64,000 nucleotides of DNA from Petrolisthes cinctipes. Its lineage: Eukaryota > Arthropoda > Malacostraca > Decapoda > Porcellanidae. Position numbers and translations under genes: made by a program. How positions within the stretch are numbered: position 1 is the first letter of the stretch; each line of letters opens with the position of its first letter. This document shows, piece after piece, positions 1 through 12,607 of this stretch. The DNA lies in assembly GCA_033782935.1 (NCBI GenBank), contig JAWQEG010000361.1:202001-266000 (forward strand). The letters are read 5' to 3'. A model generated the notes under the pieces. The model saw only the letters and a program-made list of their open reading frames with translations. It did no database searches and was not told where the DNA came from.

Positions 1-171
1 ACTTATTCTCAGCTACTCTACTGATGATTGTAAACAAGCAGAGCCAACTAGAAAGCATTAATATGGCATAGTAGTAATCTGGTAATAACTTTTTACTCAC
101 TGGTCACAGAACAAAATATACTGTATTATTGATGAACATTAACCTTCAGCTTCATTGGATCAAGACCTCCT

Positions 172-800
172 ATCAGATGGCAAAATGATGGGTATGTAAG
201 GGAAAGAAACATGAGGGGCAGAGGAGGGCTTGACCAAGTAAAAGCCAATTCACACGACCCGTTTTCATTCCAACAGGCAGGCCGCCGGCTTGACGCCATG
301 AAGAATTCTTAAATGCATTTTAATGTAACTGTTCACACGACTTTTTGCCCTGCCGTCGGCACACATCTGTCGTCTGACTGACACGGATCGGATTCCTTCT
401 CGAGAATCCCTGGCCCATTGAACGGTGGCTTGACGACGTCCTGGCAGCTGGGTGATGAGTTGTATGAACATGGACCCATCCAGCACCCATCCATCAAGCT
501 TAGTAAGCTTACCCACAGTCCCACACATTTTCATTTAGTTCGTTGGCTGGCATCATGGACGAAAGGCTGATCGAACTTGTCTGCAGTGATTGTCAGTCGG
601 GCAGCGAACAGTCAGTGTGAATACATGGTTGTTAAACGACGGTGAGCTGGCGGCCTGCCTGTCGGAACCAAAATGGGTCGTGTGAATCAGCCTTAAGGAG
701 GTACAGTAGTATTGGAACAGGGAAAACTGGAAGCTCTTCTGCCGTGGCCACACCCTTCGGGAGAGTTCCCAGAGGGAACAAGGTGTCAGAGCTATAGATA
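172..800 (+). mobile_element. 3' end of an RTE-like LINE, split by a MITE
   Basis: Positions about 172-241 and 694-800 read as the last part of the RTE-like family seen better at 46133-46422 and 58700-58984, including the phrases for 'lottery-style' conserved ends such as CRGH and the terminal GGTGTCAGAGCTATAGATA followed by ATAG-type repeats. The two halves are contiguous in the other copies, so the DNA between them is a later insertion. The protein is degraded and non-functional. Confidence 0.7.
242..693. mobile_element. Non-autonomous TIR element (MITE), PIF/Harbinger-like by target site
   Basis: The ends are inverted repeats: the left starts AAGCCAATTCACACGACCC and the complement of the right end starts AGGCTGATTCACACGACCC; similarity continues through the GCAGGCCGCC stretch. 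A TAA lies on each side (239-241 and 694-696). It interrupts an RTE-like LINE tail, which supports a real insertion. A 3-bp TAA target suggests PIF/Harbinger, but no transposase is encoded. Confidence 0.7.
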
Positions 801-2221
801 AATAGATATTGTAGATAGATTGACTTTCAGCTTCAGTAAAATTGGCAAGAACGTTTCAAACCAACACAACAAGAGAAGGGAGGAATGTCTGTTGATGTTT
901 TACTACTGCCTCCTCAAATCAAAGCAACAAGATGATAATGGTTCCCCATGTTATTAACTCTTTATAGGGTGTCCAAATAGTTCTTGACCAGGATGTAAGA
1001 CTATGTGCCATGACTGTACTTTGTACAGTACCATTGACATGGTTAAAGAAGACAGTGATTATTTTAGAGAATACTGTCCTCTCTGTAGTGTAACCAAATA
1101 CTTTGCTAATATAGTACCTTTGCCAATGTTAAAGAAGACATAGTGACCAGTACAAGATACAAGAATGCTACTGGTTATAATACAATATTGTACCTTCATC
1201 ATAGTTAAAGTAGACCATGTATGAGCCAATAGTGTTGCTGTAGAGACTGTACTGTAGTTGAGACGTGGTCATAAACTCCTTGATGAGCTTCAGGTCCACC
1301 AGTGTAATGTTTCTAATTCTGTGTCAGGATCTCAGAAGCCAGTTTATCCTACAGTCCATTCACCAAGTTCTGAAACATGATTGGCTGTCACATTCAAGGA
1401 CACAATTTCCATGAGATTTGTAGCACTTATTCGTAAGTGAACATAAAAAGTAATATTATCATTACAATATAACATTACATCATTACACACCATAAATAGT
1501 CACTGTTTGATCACTGTGGGTGGTTATATATAACTGAATTAGCATTGCAATACTCATTACACAGTGGAACCGATATGAAGGAGGACCAAGAATGAATGAG
1601 ACACATTCTTATTTAAGTGTATTAGCATTCCAATATTCATAACGCAGCTGAGCAGAGTTGCTGTAGGACCTCAAGAGAATGATAAATTCTTGTCGTGACA
1701 ATGGCTGAACCGATACTGGGCTAACTGGAGTGGTGGTGGAGTGATAAATGAATGGGGTAAGGCTTGGGATGAACTCTTAAAGTGTTATTGCTATACAGTA
1801 GTTGGTTTTGTTACACATATGGTAAATCTAATGGACTGTTCTGAGTCTGACTCTTGTGTCATCCTTTCTGTATGTTCTCTAAATGTCCTTAGGCCATATG
1901 CGAGGTTACTAATAATTTTTCAACAGGGTAGGTCTCAAAGGACACTTAAATTATGCATAGAAGATAGTCTCTCAGACTCTCAGTACAGATTAGGTTAGGT
2001 CAGGTCAGATTGGGTTGGGTTGGTATGGTGACAAGAAATAATTACCTCCCTTTCTTATTACTGTAGTACTGTAATTACTGATACTATATTAATGTTATTA
2101 CAGACCTACACAAAATAAATAATAAATAATTGCAGGCTGAGCTCACATAAAAATTTACTATACTTGCATTTTAAGACAACCCCAAAATTAAAAAAAAAAA
2201 CCAGTTGGGAGTCATGATCTT
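801..2221. other. Non-coding AT-rich stretch, nothing recognised
   Basis: No open frame with coding character. A short pyrimidine/purine-biased GGTTAGGTCAGG-type run lies near 1990-2030. Confidence 0.5.
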
Positions 2222-2387
2222 CAGGGGAAAGTACAGAGTTGGTAAATCTGAAGCAAATGATTCCTCCAAACTATTCCAAAGCAACAGAACGCCATTATTT
2301 TTGTTGATCTAGCTGGTCCTGTACTCTGGCATACATTGGAGGAATCTAGGCACTCCAATGTAATAGAAGTGAATTAACCCCTTAACT
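2222..2387 (-). mobile_element. TTAA-type short MITE copy (family M1)
   Basis: This copy is the reverse orientation of the family best preserved at 43943-44097. It has the internal ATTCCTCCAAA / TTGGAGGAATC pair, the GCCATTATTTTTGTT core and a CCCCTTAA end. Confidence 0.7.
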
Positions 2388-2647
2388 TAAATATTATTAC
2401 ATTATAAATAGGAAATAGGAATAAAGATAAATATACAAGACCAAGAAAGGAAGATGGAGACAGAGAGGAATGATAACAAATAATAAAGAAAAGTAAGAGG
2501 AAAGGTATCAGCTCGGGTCCAAAATACAATACTGTACTTAGGTTTGATACACGTAATTTAATAATATAAGGGGCAAAGGGTAATTTTCACAATAAAACAC
2601 CATACTGTGCATTCTATAACACGAGTACAATTATAGTGACGCCAGGT
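2388..2647. other. AT-rich spacer
   Basis: Nothing recognised. Confidence 0.4.
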
Positions 2648-3043
2648 TTGTCCATAATTAACGTGGTGTGTCAACAATATCATATAATTATTAAACATAT
2701 TATAATAACCTTTCTCCTTGTATTATTTATCTTAACATGTTGTGCGTCACCATTAGTCTGTACAGCCATTACTCTGGTGGCAACTTCAATACGTTCATCA
2801 TTTTACAGACAAATAAGTCATTACATGTCTGACTCTGTGTATATAACATAACACAAAGTCAGACATGTAATGACTTATTCGTCTGTAAAATGATGAACGT
2901 ATTGAAGTTGCCACCAGAGTAATGGCTGTACAGACTAATGGTGACACACAACATGTTAAGATAAATAATACAAGGAGAAAGGTTATTATAACATGTTTAA
3001 TAATTATATGATATTGTTGACACACCACGTAAATTATGGACAA
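2648..3043. repeat. Long near-perfect palindrome (fold-back element)
   Basis: About 190 bp starting TTGTCCATAATTAACG is followed, after roughly a dozen loop bases near 2840-2852, by its reverse complement with only scattered mismatches. Both strands therefore give nearly the same spurious ORF. No clear target duplication flanks it. Confidence 0.9.
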
Positions 3044-4501
3044 TCTCCAGTTGCCTCCTATCCCATATCATATAATAGGGTTGAGGACCACACTAAAAGG
3101 GTTACCACACTACAATAGCATATTTTGGTTTCCATATTTTCCTCACATTTCACCGAAAAGTAGTAGGAAGACTGTTGCAGTGTAGTATGGCCTGGGGACT
3201 GGGACTGGGAGTCTCCACTCTCCCAGGCCTCAGCGGGCTGTCAATTGTCACTGGCTCACTGGCTATACAGGCACAGTTGAGGCACTACCACTGGCGTCTC
3301 AGCGTCTTGATGGTCTCAGTCGGTCTGGCAGGCAGGGACGGTGGCGCCTCTAGCTGGCCAGCGGCCAACAGGAATCAACACTCCAGCTCCCGTCTCCTTC
3401 CCTTTATCCTGATTAATTTTAAGTCGTATTTTCTTTACTAGTAACGCACAGGATCTTTGATAATGATTAGTTGACTATAGAATGAATAACCATATTAATT
3501 GTGGTCAAACTACATAGTAAATTACGATAATATATTCGACAAAGCCCAAATATATTGCTATAAACTATTACGTACAGTAACTTCAATGTGAGATGATTCT
3601 TACCCGTTTATGACCTCTACAATCATGTTTATCAACAAATTTTGGTGTAAAAGTACCAATAAAAAAAAAACATATATATAGTATATAATATATTCTTAAA
3701 ACTATAAAGCACTGAGTTATAATTAAGTACTGTACAACACTGTTACCCCCACCACCACTATGTGAGAGTTTTCTTCCTTCCTGTGCTTGAGAATTAAAAA
3801 AAAAAACTTGCAAATTACATAAATTATCCATTTCCTAATATCCCGACAGACACCTAATTGCTAAAGCATCCATCCATACTTTAAAAACATTTATGCGTAA
3901 TATCTAAAATGAGTGATTATTATATGTTTATGATATCTACAATATTGTTTCTCAATAGTATTCTGATGTAGGCCTATAATTGAAGAAAGGACAGTCATAT
4001 AGACTTTATAGACCATACTTAAAACTACAAAACAATGAACTATAAGTACTGTAGAGTATGTATAGTATTGTATTGTCATCACCATGCAGTAGCCTACATG
4101 AGAGCATTATAACCTACTGTAACTATGAGGAGCCGTGTCCTATGTGTTTTAAAATAAATAATTTCTTGCTTTCTTTCCTAGATTGAGAGGCTCTAACAGT
4201 CAGGAATTACTTTCATTATATCTTGCTGTCTGCAAGCCTGAGGAAAATATATATGCAATACTCCATCCTAACAGGAACAAATTGATATACAAAATACAGT
4301 ACAGTAGAAAGGAAAAGGTAGGCTATCAACATCTGACACCAGTAATATCAATGTCATTACCACCAAAAAAATACTATAGAACTATAACTTTAGGTCGTCT
4401 GTACTACGTAGCTCGCTAAAAAGTCTGCCTGACCGTGACCTTCCATACGGTAAATACCTTGACCTCTCCCAAGGTCACTCTATAAGTGGCCTTGTTATTA
4501 C
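3044..4501. other. Non-coding stretch with a diverged tandem duplication
   Basis: Segments near 3588-3785 and 3900-4105 are diverged copies of each other (shared TTTATGAYMTCTACAAT, TCTTAAAACTAYAAARCA and ATGAGAG landmarks). A GC-richer patch at 3180-3400 keeps an open frame of 88 codons but shows no recognisable domain. I do not call a gene here. Confidence 0.45.
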
Positions 4502-5212
4502 CTGTACTGTACCAACACACACACACCTATCTGAACTGTTTTCACACAGCGGTGGTAGGATTGCCTACTCCTGGTTTTACCTTTCTCACATTATAATACA
4601 CACACACATCTGTATAAATACAGATACGTGAGAATATCGTATCAGATGACGCCTCCCCCCCCCCTCAGACACACACGCACACTTTAACACACACACATTC
4701 TGTATATAGCCTATTGGAACCTTTGGTACTGTACCTCACATTGTCATCTCATCATTAATTTTCGTCTTGACCACTGAGGATGGTGGCAGTGTTCACCGAA
4801 ACTGTTTGGTAATAAACTTCCGTCTGCCAGTGTGGGTTTTCTTCTCGTAATAGATAATCACGCCAGTGATTCCTTCATCCAACGATAAACCTTCTTTGTA
4901 CTAATATTAGGCTATACAGTATACACCTATAAACCCAGTGGTAGTTTAATAATGGATTCCTCTGTACACAGTATAGCCTAATATACACCTATAACAACAG
5001 TACAAAAAGAGTAGCACAGTCTCCATATCCTGGTTTGTAAAAGGTGTTATTACCATTGTGTTGTGTGAGTAAGAACTAACTAACTAAGGATTGGACTTAA
5101 CACAGAACTGAATAGTGTATGGGAGAACGTAGCTGCCTTTAGGCTTGTCAGTTTAGTCATTTAACATTGTGTGTATATGGGGGCCTAAGGTGTTGGCAGT
5201 GACAGTACCAAA
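4502..5212 (+). repeat. Left arm of a 13-kb-spaced inverted repeat
   Basis: The segment is almost identical, by eye, to the reverse complement of 18094-18808. Landmarks include the CTCCCCCCCCCCTCAG run, ACACACACACATCTGTATA and GGATTGGACTTAACACAG. A third, degraded relative lies near 19690-19870, so this is a dispersed repeat family. Confidence 0.85.
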
Positions 5213-6061
5213 ATATATATATAAATATATGATTTTATAAATCATAGGTGCAATTTGAAGCTACTTATTAAGGACAATTTAAAAGTTTGTATTTCTTAAA
5301 AATTAGCTGTAGGCTACATGTAATTTACCGATGAGTTGACTTAGGAGACTTAGGTGAATACTATGACGGTCAATCCTTGCATTACCAGTACCGGTGGATT
5401 TTACCTTAAATGGCAGTTCTTTTTTTTTATCTGTTCTGCTCTGTTGTTTTACCCTAAATATGTCAGTTACCCTCACTAAAGATTGTAATGCTGATTATTA
5501 TGTACAAAGGTTAGATAAAATACATTAACTAATATGAAAATAAAGTGTATTGAAATAATAAAACACCAAATGAAACTTTGAAAATGACACAGATGCAGTG
5601 CAAAACTGGAAATATTCAATACTAAATAGTACCAAACATATATTTTCTTATACCAAAGTGGAGTCCTAACCAAAGTTTACAATTACTAGCGTCCAAATTG
5701 TACTGCAACACCGCTCAGTTGTGTGCTACAGCAATAAGTAGTCAGTCCCTTGCCTGTCTTCCATCGTTGCCTAACAATAATGATTATGTATTCAAGAAGC
5801 ATAAAATTTTATAAACTTCAGTAGCATGCATATTAATTAAGCATCGTTCAGACAAGCATGCAAGGAAATCTTAAAGTAACGAGCCTGAGAACATTAATTC
5901 TCAGTAGTGGAGTGATATCGATATTGTCATTTAATTAAGCAAGAACATTGATGGTTTATACGATGGTGTGTTGTTTATACGATGACTCCATTGACACACA
6001 ACACAGTCATAGTAACGGTACTACGTATACACCACACAATGTCATGATCTAGAATACAGCC

Positions 6062-6092
<31 letters not shown>

Positions 6093-8805
6093 TTATGATG
6101 TTCGACATTGGAGCGGAGCGGGGCGGACGTTCTCCCTCTTTGAAGGATGATGCATCACTGAGCTGACATATAATTATAATTAATAACGTTATAGAGGACT
6201 TGGGTGGAGTGAAGGTAGGAGTCCTAGGGGAGCCCTACAGACCCACTAATAAGGTTCAAAACTTTAAAATTTATAGGCTAGCCTCGGAACTGGACCCCTT
6301 ACGTGTTGGGTGACCTAGGATACACTGGTACTAGACTTAATTAGAGTCTCTCCATACCTTGTAAAGAGTAAATATATATTGATGATCATTAAGATGATAT
6401 AATATGATCACTGAAAAAATTGAAAAACACATTGGATGAATAATTATTATAAGTGTCAACATATTGTGAAGATAGTATGGACTCCGCCCCCTTTAGTTTA
6501 GTGTTGTATGATTGGATGATAATTGATGGTAAGTGTGAAGGGTAACCAATAGAATATGTCCATTGGAACTGTGGGTGTGGTTATAACAAACACACACACA
6601 AACACACACACACACAAAATATGAAATAAAATTATATATCACAGTTGTTCCTGAAATTGTGGGGTGGTAAGGTGTGTTACTCTAGCTGTGTTATATATTA
6701 TGGTATATTACTGTTATTTGCGTTGGGTTAGATATCAGAATATTTATTACGGTTGTGGTGTGTTGTAATAAGCTATACACAATTATTATGGTTGTGTTGT
6801 GTTCTAAAAATATATTATGGTTAAAAGTGAAGACCATCATATAACTTGAAAATTTACCCCGGCATGTATAATTATAATTATACTCCCCGGTGTGTTTTAT
6901 TACGGTTGTGGTGTGTAATTATAGGCTATAAATGCAATTACAGTATTATGGTTGTGTTGTGTTATATACAAATATATATTATGGTTAAAGGTTATAGTGA
7001 AGATAATGTAAAACACTTCATATTCTTCCTTCATACACCACATTGGTAAGTACAATATAACTTTATTGTAACACTAATAAAGTTAGCTGGGGTTTTCTTT
7101 ACTCTTCTAACTTACATCATTATTATGTCGTATTTCATAACTGTACAATTATTGTTTTCACATTAAGTTGGTGTAAAGTGATTCATCATACACATAGGTA
7201 AAGTACTATAGGCTATATTAAATAAACCATAGGAAACTCGTAAGCCAAATAGAAATAGATTTAGCAAGTGGAGAACAATATTAAAGGTAGGAATATATTC
7301 TACCTAACCTAGCCTATAAAGTTTGCAGTAAATGTTTCCCACTGAGGATACAGTAGGTCGCTATACTGTCTACCCTAATGTGGGAGATAATCTGTGGTTA
7401 TTGTATAAGCTGTAGAGATAATCTGTGGTTATTGTATAAGCTGTATCGCCAGTAAAGCTTTTTTTGATCATCTGGCTACTCTTGCTTAACGTTAGGCTAG
7501 ATGAATTTTAATATGGAACTTTCAGAGCATATGAATTATCAGAATTACTACATATCATCAGGCTGTAGATATACACAACTTATTATAATGAAGGTAACTT
7601 TATTTTAACACTAAACACATAAAGTACCTTTACAGGTAACGTTATACAATAAACAATAGGTATAAAGTAATGTTTATTATCAAGTAAAAGAATTTCACCA
7701 ATATATAGGCTGGTGCTTTAGGCTAGACCTCTTCAATTCATGATAGCCTACATAAAATTATCAGAGTTTATGATATTGTTTATGATCAAAGTAAAACAAC
7801 TTTGACTTAACTTAGTATAATACAAATGTGACTGTAAAAATATAATATAAAACCTTCCCGTTACATTAAATTTTATGTTCAGTACACAATAAAAACATTG
7901 CCCAAACCTCTAAACAAAATATATACATTGTTATCAAGAAAACTGTTGTACACAAAATCATAAATCCTTAATAGCATATGCGGAACTACTGTACAAAAGT
8001 AAATCACTGGTACTATATGTTAAAATAGATAGTAATTAATTTACAAATATGTTTTAAAGTAATTACTAAAGAAAACTAATTTATTGGTCATGTGGTTAAT
8101 ATTAAATATTCACTATTAGCATACCGGGTACAATAGGTAGGCTAGTACTGTACATAATACAAAGGTATAGGTATAGAAATTAATAATATTGTAATACAAT
8201 ACTGTAGGTAGCCTACAATATATATACTACCGTATACAAAGGTATAGCTGTAGCCATATTAATAATATTAACATACCGTATAGGCTATTGTAAGACAATA
8301 CTGGTATATGTACTATATAAAGGTATAGCTATAGACATATTTATAATATTTGTGTTAGTTAAGATTTTAAACAAAAGGTAAATATTAAAACTATTCTTTA
8401 AAAGTTTTCCTTATTCATAGAATACAGTAGGCTATAGTACAAATAGTGACCCTGAGTTGACCTAACAACGAGGGTGACGGGTATAAGATTTATTGTCTGG
8501 CAATACTTTTGGTACTGTGTATTTTAATGTATTACGTAGTACTCTGTGTCCTGTTATTATATAGTTACCATATCTTCAAAGAAGGTACAAAAGGCTTCCT
8601 TTCCTGGGAATAGTCTGTTATATTTTGTAGTTTTTGCCATGTTAGTTCCTTTTGATATGTAATAACTTTGGTAGTTAATTTGGATATATTGTCCAACATA
8701 GGCTATAGCTGTGACTAGAACACGTGAGTCACATGTTAATTTTCCTTCCTTCATGTTTCCTCACTCTCTCCAACTCGGCCCTGTTCTCTGTGGCATTCAG
8801 ATCAA
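5213..8805. other. AT-rich non-coding DNA with microsatellites and local duplications
   Basis: It holds an (AAT)n tract at about 6063-6092, a (CA)n tract near 6590-6617, a duplicated TATTATGGTTGTGTTGTG segment at about 6780-6980 and a degenerate tandem repeat with AAAGGTATAGCTRTAG units at about 8150-8350. Nothing coding is recognised. Confidence 0.5.
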
Positions 8806-8965
8806 ATGAGTTTTAATTAATATTGTCAGATTAGATGAGTTGTAATTTATATTGTCAGATTAGATGAGTTTTAATTTATATTGTCAGATTAGATGAGTTT
8901 TAATTTATATTGTCAGATTAGATGAGTTTTACTTTATATTGTCAGGTTAGATGAGTTTTAATTTA
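8806..8965. repeat. 29-bp minisatellite
   Basis: About five to six tandem copies of a unit containing GATGAGTTTTAATTTATA and TTGTCAGATTA. The high-coordinate end supplies the last codons and stop of the PPP1R15-like gene at 8947-9531. Confidence 0.9.
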
Positions 8966-9531
8966 TATTGCATCTGTGTTCTATGGTTCGGGTCCAGTAC
9001 TTTGGAGAGAATGGGTTCAATCCTTTTTATACGTACGTAAAATCGGTTCCTGTCTCTGGCGCACTGCCACCACAAACTCTTTCTTGCTTCTCGAAAAGCG
9101 AATTGCCACTGTATGAGACGGTGTATTTTGACGCCACCAAACTGTACTAGCTGCTTGGTCTGTGGTGACACGTCCTTCACTACCATTTCATTCCACTTTT
9201 TGTTGATCTTTTTCATATAGGTATATATTGAGGTACGTTCATCCTCATCATCTGACTCGCTGCTGCTGTCCTCATCTTCTGACTCGCTGCTGCTGTCTTC
9301 ATCCTCATCTTCTGACTCGTTACTGCTCTCCTCATCTTCATCTTCTGACTCGTTACTGCTGTCCTCATCTTCATCTTCTGACTCGCTGCTGCTGTCCTCA
9401 TCCTCATCCTGGTCGACCCTCGATAGGAGATCAAACTCCACTTCGTTTTCCTTTTCCATAATTTGTGGCTTGGTATCTGATGTTGGTGCTTTCATAATGA
9501 TGATAATGTTGTCTGGTGTTGTTGCTTCCAT
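8947..9531 (-). CDS. PPP1R15: PPP1R15-like PP1 regulatory subunit, copy B (194 aa)
   Basis: Intronless ORF beginning at ATG 9531. Residues 42-98 are acidic ESEDEDED-type repeats. The C-terminal core resembles GADD34/CReP: VQF at 129-131, a tryptophan at 154, ARDR at 158-161, RF at 163-164, and a tail with LSKVLDPNHR. In known PPP1R15 proteins this core binds PP1 (RVxF) and G-actin and directs the phosphatase to phospho-eIF2alpha, reversing the integrated stress response. Copy A at 19955-20716 has RVQF; here the residue before V is L, with no K/R at -1 or -2, so the canonical PP1 motif is weakened. The stop falls inside the 29-bp minisatellite and the protein lacks the last residues found in copy A. 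It may be functional, altered or decaying; the uninterrupted frame favours expression. Family assignment comes from motif order, not a search. Confidence 0.8.
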   Translation of the reverse strand: MEATTPDNIIIIMKAPTSDTKPQIMEKENEVEFDLLSRVDQDEDEDSSSESEDEDEDSSNESEDEDEESSNESEDEDEDSSSESEDEDSSSESDDEDERTSIYTYMKKINKKWNEMVVKDVSPQTKQLVQFGGVKIHRLIQWQFAFREARKSLWWQCARDRNRFYVRIKRIEPILSKVLDPNHRTQMQYKLKLI

Positions 9532-9839
9532 ATTGATGATGATGATATTATCTGATGTTGGTGCTTCCGTAATGTTAATAATGTTATATGGTGTTGGTAC
9601 TTCCGTTGGTAGTCCGGGTGGGCTATAATGGCTATATTTTTGGCAATATAGTGGCGTCCTACTGAGGTGCCAAATTTGTAGTCAGTCTGTTTGGACTATA
9701 ATAATATCTGGATAGGTGACTTTTCTCGTATTAAATATTGTAGTCAACATAGATTAACGTGGATCCTTGGCTATGAGGACTTAATAAAGTATCCTTGCCT
9801 TATATAAGTGCACTTGGATATTGGGCTATAAAATGGGCG

Positions 9840-9893
9840 TCAAACTGGAACCCGGGCTATAAGGGCTAGTCTGGCTAGATTCAATGGCGTCAT
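9840..9893 (-). other. Upstream ORF of PPP1R15 copy B (17 codons)
   Basis: A short ATG-to-TGA frame starting MTPLNL lies 309 bp 5' of the copy B start codon. The homologous stretch upstream of copy A also carries uORFs. Mammalian PPP1R15 mRNAs use uORFs for stress-dependent translation. That this lies in the transcript is inferred. Confidence 0.4.
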
Positions 9894-11424
9894 GTTCGAA
9901 CTTGTTGTTGGGATGCCTTATGGACCAAAAAAATTAATACTAACTCAAATAATGTCCGTCTGATAATAGAATATAATAATATTGAGTGAAATAATAATGG
10001 AGGGAGGCTTGTGATGATGTGTGATGTGTTATGACGATGTTATATGTTTATGATGATGAGATGTGTGGAAATGATGTGTTTGATGATGTTATGATGTGTT
10101 ATGATGATGTTATGGTACCATACTGAACTGAGGGAAGGGATAGGAAGAACAATACAGTGCAATAATTGTTAGCCTATAGTCAATGAGGTTCACAGGAGTT
10201 TAAATCTGAACTGAGCAATGTGATTGGACAAGACGACTTTGTTATTAAAAATAGAAAAAATAATAGTAATTTTCCATTCAAATAATACACCAATTAATTT
10301 TTAAATAAATAATATCAAGTTTGATGTGAGTAATGGAGTAAATAAAATTTATTTAATAATTGTCAAAGTGAAAACTGACGAATCAAGTTGCAACATAATT
10401 ATCAGGGAATATCATATCTGCAGTTGTATTCACAGAGTTATATACCTCTGTATAGGTCTGTGGTTGTATTATTATAATATACACACAGGTGCTGCCTGTC
10501 AGGCCAACGAAATGGGTTCGCTGGACGACACACACACACACACAGGCCACGACGGACGCCTCATAATAACATTATAATTATTTAATAATGTCGTGTTTTT
10601 GTTGTCCAAGCGACACGAAGCTTGCTTGGTTTTCACCAAGCGAGCTTGCCCTGTACTGTTTTTTGGGTCAAATGAATACGAAGCCGTGCCAAGCGGTAGC
10701 CGTTAAAACCATGCCGTGTTGGCATCCAAAGCAACCCTTACTCGGGAACAGTGTTGGTGCAGGCTTGGTAGTCACCTGGCAACAATATGGTGGACAGATA
10801 ATTGAAATTGGCTTAATTAGTGCATGTAGCTTGCAATCAGTGCCAAATAAACAAAAATAATTATGTAATAAGATGTTGTAGTATTATTTAAGGAGGTATA
10901 GGCTGCTTGGATAATTTTTGTACATATTATTACGGAAGACAAAATTTAAAGGATTATTTATAAGTAATCAAACTTGCAATTTTTTACAAGTAGCCTACTT
11001 ACAATTTTCTACCAGTGCTTACACTACTGCAGAGGTCTTAATGTAAATAATATTTATTATTAAAGAAAAATATGGTTACTCAGTTAATTGATTCTTTAAA
11101 TAACATATACCTAACCATGCAATTTCGGTGAAATCTCAACATGTGAGGATTTTTATAGGTATATACTATTTTTGCATTTCATGTTTTAACACTGGAGAAA
11201 AATAACCTTTAATGTTGATGAATTTACTTTGTTATTATACCAACAAGCACATCACTACATAATAATTACGGACGTAAACAAGAAAATCTTTAAATATCCA
11301 GGTTATGAAGGAAGACCTGCTGTTGGACAATATGCAATGTTGGATTATAGTATTTTGTTTATCGTATCTTGGTGTGTGTGTGTGTGTGTTGTAATAGGAC
11401 CAAACCCCACTACAGGTATAGGAC
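9894..11424. other. Non-coding stretch, GATG-rich tract and unknown GC-richer patch
   Basis: Positions 10015-10120 are a low-complexity GATGATGTTATG tract. A GC-richer patch at about 10490-10770 has short inverted motifs (CAAGCGACACGAAGCTTGCTTGG) but no recognised gene. Confidence 0.4.
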
Positions 11425-11486
11425 TGATCGATATTATTATAGTATCTTGTTATAATATAACAAGATACTATAATAATATCGATTAT
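11425..11486. repeat. Perfect hairpin of about 28-bp arms
   Basis: ATCGATATTATTATAGTATC is followed by CTTGTTATA and then its reverse complement. The arms are perfect by eye, with almost no loop. It sits between two GTGTGTGT/ATAGGACCAAA half-repeats (about 11370-11410 and 11510-11535). Confidence 0.8.
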
Positions 11487-11766
11487 GTTGTCATCAGTAC
11501 AGGTAGTAATAGTGTGTGTGTGTTATAATAGGACCAAAACTCACTTGGCCTACACTACTGGTACTGGACTGAGTGGAAGGGATAGGAAGGACACTACAGC
11601 GCTCACTGCTTCAACACGCTTTCAAGGTCATACCAGAGAGAGAGAGAGCGTGTGTGTGTTTAATAAAAATGGTACTCAATGAATAGATTAATAGAATTTC
11701 TTTTGTACTTTATACTGAGGGAAGTACAGGTGGATTATTCAAAGTTACAACACATTAAACATTTAG

Positions 11767-11960
11767 TTATTTCCTTATAAATATATACAGTAATTATATT
11801 ACTTAACTTCATGTATTTAGACCTACAATCAAAACAATACACTACAAGATAATATATAAAAGTTTTTTTTATTTCCTTATAAATATATACAGTAATTATA
11901 TTATTTAACTTCATATATTTAGACTTACAATCAATACAATACACTACAAGATAACAAATG
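11767..11960. repeat. Tandem duplication of a ~103-bp unit
   Basis: Two copies of a unit starting TTTCCTTATAAATATATACA and ending in ATACACTACAAGATAA. Confidence 0.85.
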
Positions 11961-12084
11961 AAATTTTTATTCATTGACATCACATGATTACTAAATGCCA
12001 GTAATGAATATAAATTACATATATTCCATAAAGTAACAAATACAGTAAATGTAATAATTATTACCTTTTTATGGCCATTAAATA

Positions 12085-12480
12085 TCATTAACCATTATAA
12101 TATACATTCCATATTTTAATATAAATATACAAACAAAATGGAGAAATATAATATTTTTCTTTAATGAACATAAATTACTATAATATACATTCCATATATT
12201 AATGTAAATACTATAAAACAAAATGTGGATGTGTGACATTTTTCTTTAATGGATATTAATTAATATAATATACATTCCATATATTAATGTAAATACTGTA
12301 TAACAAAATGTGGATTTTGTGGATGTGTGTGACATTTATATTTAATGAACATTAATATTAATATAATATACATTTCATTTAAATTTAAATACTATAAAAC
12401 AAAATGTGGATGCGTGACATTTATATTTAATGAACATAAATTATTATAATATACATTCCATAATATTAAATATACTTCTC
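12085..12480. repeat. ~90-bp AT-rich tandem repeat, about five copies
   Basis: Units contain TATAATATACATTCCATA, AAACAAAATGTGGAT and GTGACATTTWTMTTTAATG, with small indels. Confidence 0.85.
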
Positions 12481-12607
12481 AAACTAAAGTGTAAAATGTG
12501 ATAATTACTCTTCTTGTGATGAATAAATTACTTTATAAAATATTTCCTACATACAGTATACTTCATTATCTAAGGATTATAAACTGAACCATTTAGGCCT
12601 AACCAAG

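Noticed and set aside
1985..2030. Telomere-like GGTTAGG runs (also near 44891)
   Set aside because: Too short and degenerate to call an interstitial telomere.
2636..3043. Pair of similar 71- and 81-codon ORFs
   Set aside because: They are the two arms of the palindrome read in mirror, not a gene family.
3175..3441. 88-codon GC-richer ORF
   Set aside because: No domain, no splice context, low-complexity Ser/Gly/Leu content.
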